From JAVBTR01 sp031556065 (GTDB lineage: Bacteria > Bacillota > Clostridia > Christensenellales > Aristaeellaceae): a stretch of DNA of 64,000 bases. Shown one piece after another: positions 63,343 through 64,000 of this stretch (its first letter is position 1; the number at the start of each line of letters is the position of its first letter). The notes beneath the pieces were generated by a model. That model was given only the letters and a program-made list of their open reading frames with translations. It had not been told where the DNA came from and searched no databases. The translations under genes were made by a program, and so were the position numbers. The stretch lies in contig JAVBTR010000018.1 of NCBI GenBank assembly GCA_031556065.1, positions 47,210 through 111,209 on the forward strand, written 5' to 3'.

Positions 63343-64000
63343 TCAATCTGCGATGACCACTAAACCATATTCGATAGTGTAATTATCGTCTGATACAATC
63401 AGAGAGAGCGCTAAACCATTTGCTCCCGGAATATCTACCCAGCCACCGGCTGTCTTCATCTGCCATTGGTAGTGGTGTGGAATATCCATATCGCCTTCCA
63501 CATGGGCGTAGAACGTGAACGCATCGCCAATATAGAGCTTATCGCCAGCACCAGCGCTGTAAGAATAAGTCACATTCCACTGGGGTGCAATTACATCCAG
63601 AAGTTCTTCCTCTCCCTCTTCGGGTTCCCCAGCTTCAGGGTTGCCTTCTCCATCGCCTACTGCTCCCCAAGTGATATTGGCGTTGTCGATGTTGCCTTCA
63701 TCCGGGTCTCCATCGCCGTTGCCCGGGTTGGGATCGAGGTTGCCATTGTCGTCGCCGTTGCCTGCCTTGGGATCGAGGCTGCCGTTGTCATCGCCGTTGC
63801 CTGCATTGGGATCGAGATTACCGCTATCGTCGCCGTTGCCTGCATTGGGATCGAGGTTGCCATCTTCGTCTCCGTTGCCCGGGTTGGGATCGAGGTTGCC
63901 ATTGTCGTCGCCGGTGCCTGCATTGGGATCGAGGCTGCCGTTGTCATCGCCGTTGCCTGCATTGGGATCGAGATTACCGCTATCGTCGCCGTTGCCTGCA
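63343..64000 (-). CDS. C-terminal part of a surface protein with Asp/Gly/Asn-rich tandem repeats
   Basis: The frame is open from the window edge to TGA at 63343 (about 218 residues), so the N-terminus is missing. It begins with 13-residue repeats of the form GNGDDNGNLDPNA, rich in acidic residues, resembling calcium-binding thrombospondin type 3 or dockerin-like loops. An acidic linker follows (GNPEAGEPEEGEEELLDVIA). The last 75 residues look like an Ig-like or beta-sandwich domain (TYSYSAGAGDKLYIGD, HYQWQMKTAGGWVDI, YTIEYGLVVIAD). There is no LPxTG or membrane anchor. It lies directly upstream of the giant protein on the same strand. Confidence 0.78.
   Translation of the reverse strand, partial: AGNGDDSGNLDPNAGNGDDNGSLDPNAGTGDDNGNLDPNPGNGDEDGNLDPNAGNGDDSGNLDPNAGNGDDNGSLDPKAGNGDDNGNLDPNPGNGDGDPDEGNIDNANITWGAVGDGEGNPEAGEPEEGEEELLDVIAPQWNVTYSYSAGAGDKLYIGDAFTFYAHVEGDMDIPHHYQWQMKTAGGWVDIPGANGLALSLIVSDDNYTIEYGLVVIAD
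63711..64000. repeat. 39-bp tandem repeats with a 156-bp higher-order period
   Basis: About seven units of 39 bp, each encoding 13 residues and beginning near TTGGGATCGAGG on the plus strand. Four unit variants appear in fixed order and the order repeats: DNGN, DNGS, DSGN, DEDGN, then DNGN, DNGS, DSGN. Two of the variants are identical in both rounds, the third differs at two bases. The array continues past the window edge. Confidence 0.85.

Noticed and set aside
63657..63962. Minus-strand frame reading repeated MQATAMTTAASIP-like units
   Set aside because: It is an alternative reading of the same tandem repeat. The frame that leads into the Ig-like domain and stop at 63343 is the real one.
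63711..64000. Regular repeats at the window end taken as a CRISPR array
   Set aside because: The 39-bp units are contiguous without unique spacers, lie in frame and encode GNGDD-type residues, so they are a coding tandem repeat.

Overview
The window looks like chromosomal DNA from a Gram-positive, polysaccharide-degrading anaerobe of the Clostridia type, probably from a gut or rumen. This is inferred from four carbohydrate ABC importers of LplB/YtcP or MalF/MalG type, their YesM/YesN-like histidine kinase and AraC-type regulators, pectin- and glycan-acting enzymes, strong AGGAGG ribosome binding sites and a giant InlB-repeat/DUF11 surface protein. No rRNA, tRNA, CRISPR array, complete phage or intact insertion sequence was found.

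Layout. 1-4784: a sugar importer on the minus strand (binding protein cut by the window edge) with a divergent AraC regulator. 4796-9170: a decayed strip holding a recombinase remnant, a propeller-like C-terminal fragment, an NlpC/P60 protein, a Fic pseudogene with an in-frame stop, and a frameshifted cysteine-desulfidase-like fragment. Intact TetR and ferritin-like genes lie inside it, the latter behind a strongly structured leader. 9193-17544: a minus-strand block of response regulator, sensor kinase, two permeases, binding protein, FAD oxidoreductase and uroporphyrinogen-decarboxylase-family enzyme. 17866-18894: a lone Mrr-type restriction endonuclease. 18955-30434: a second regulator/kinase pair divergent from an operon of binding protein, two permeases, a large uncharacterised protein and a PIG-L deacetylase, followed by an MFS transporter.

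30446-40007: a GH88/GH105-like hydrolase with an uncharacterised helical protein, aldose 1-epimerase, a chemoreceptor with CheW, and pectinesterase with a membrane-bound AraC regulator. 40193-43529: the fourth importer, divergent from that regulator, so pectin cleavage and uptake of an oligosaccharide are probably co-controlled. 43593-45516: an AraC remnant and a small operon of TetR, zinc ribbon, TfoX C-terminal and ASCH proteins. 45517-46128: a non-coding stretch of inverted-repeat elements. 46129-64000: a family 5 solute-binding protein, a 4,993-residue secreted repeat protein, and the end of another surface protein with 39-bp tandem repeats.

Overall, most of the window is carbohydrate sensing, import and processing. 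Each importer sits next to its own AraC-type regulator. The most unusual parts are the giant surface protein without a visible anchor, the pairing of FAD and UroD-like enzymes with a sugar importer, the uncharacterised 795-residue protein beside a deacetylase, and the non-coding inverted-repeat elements.
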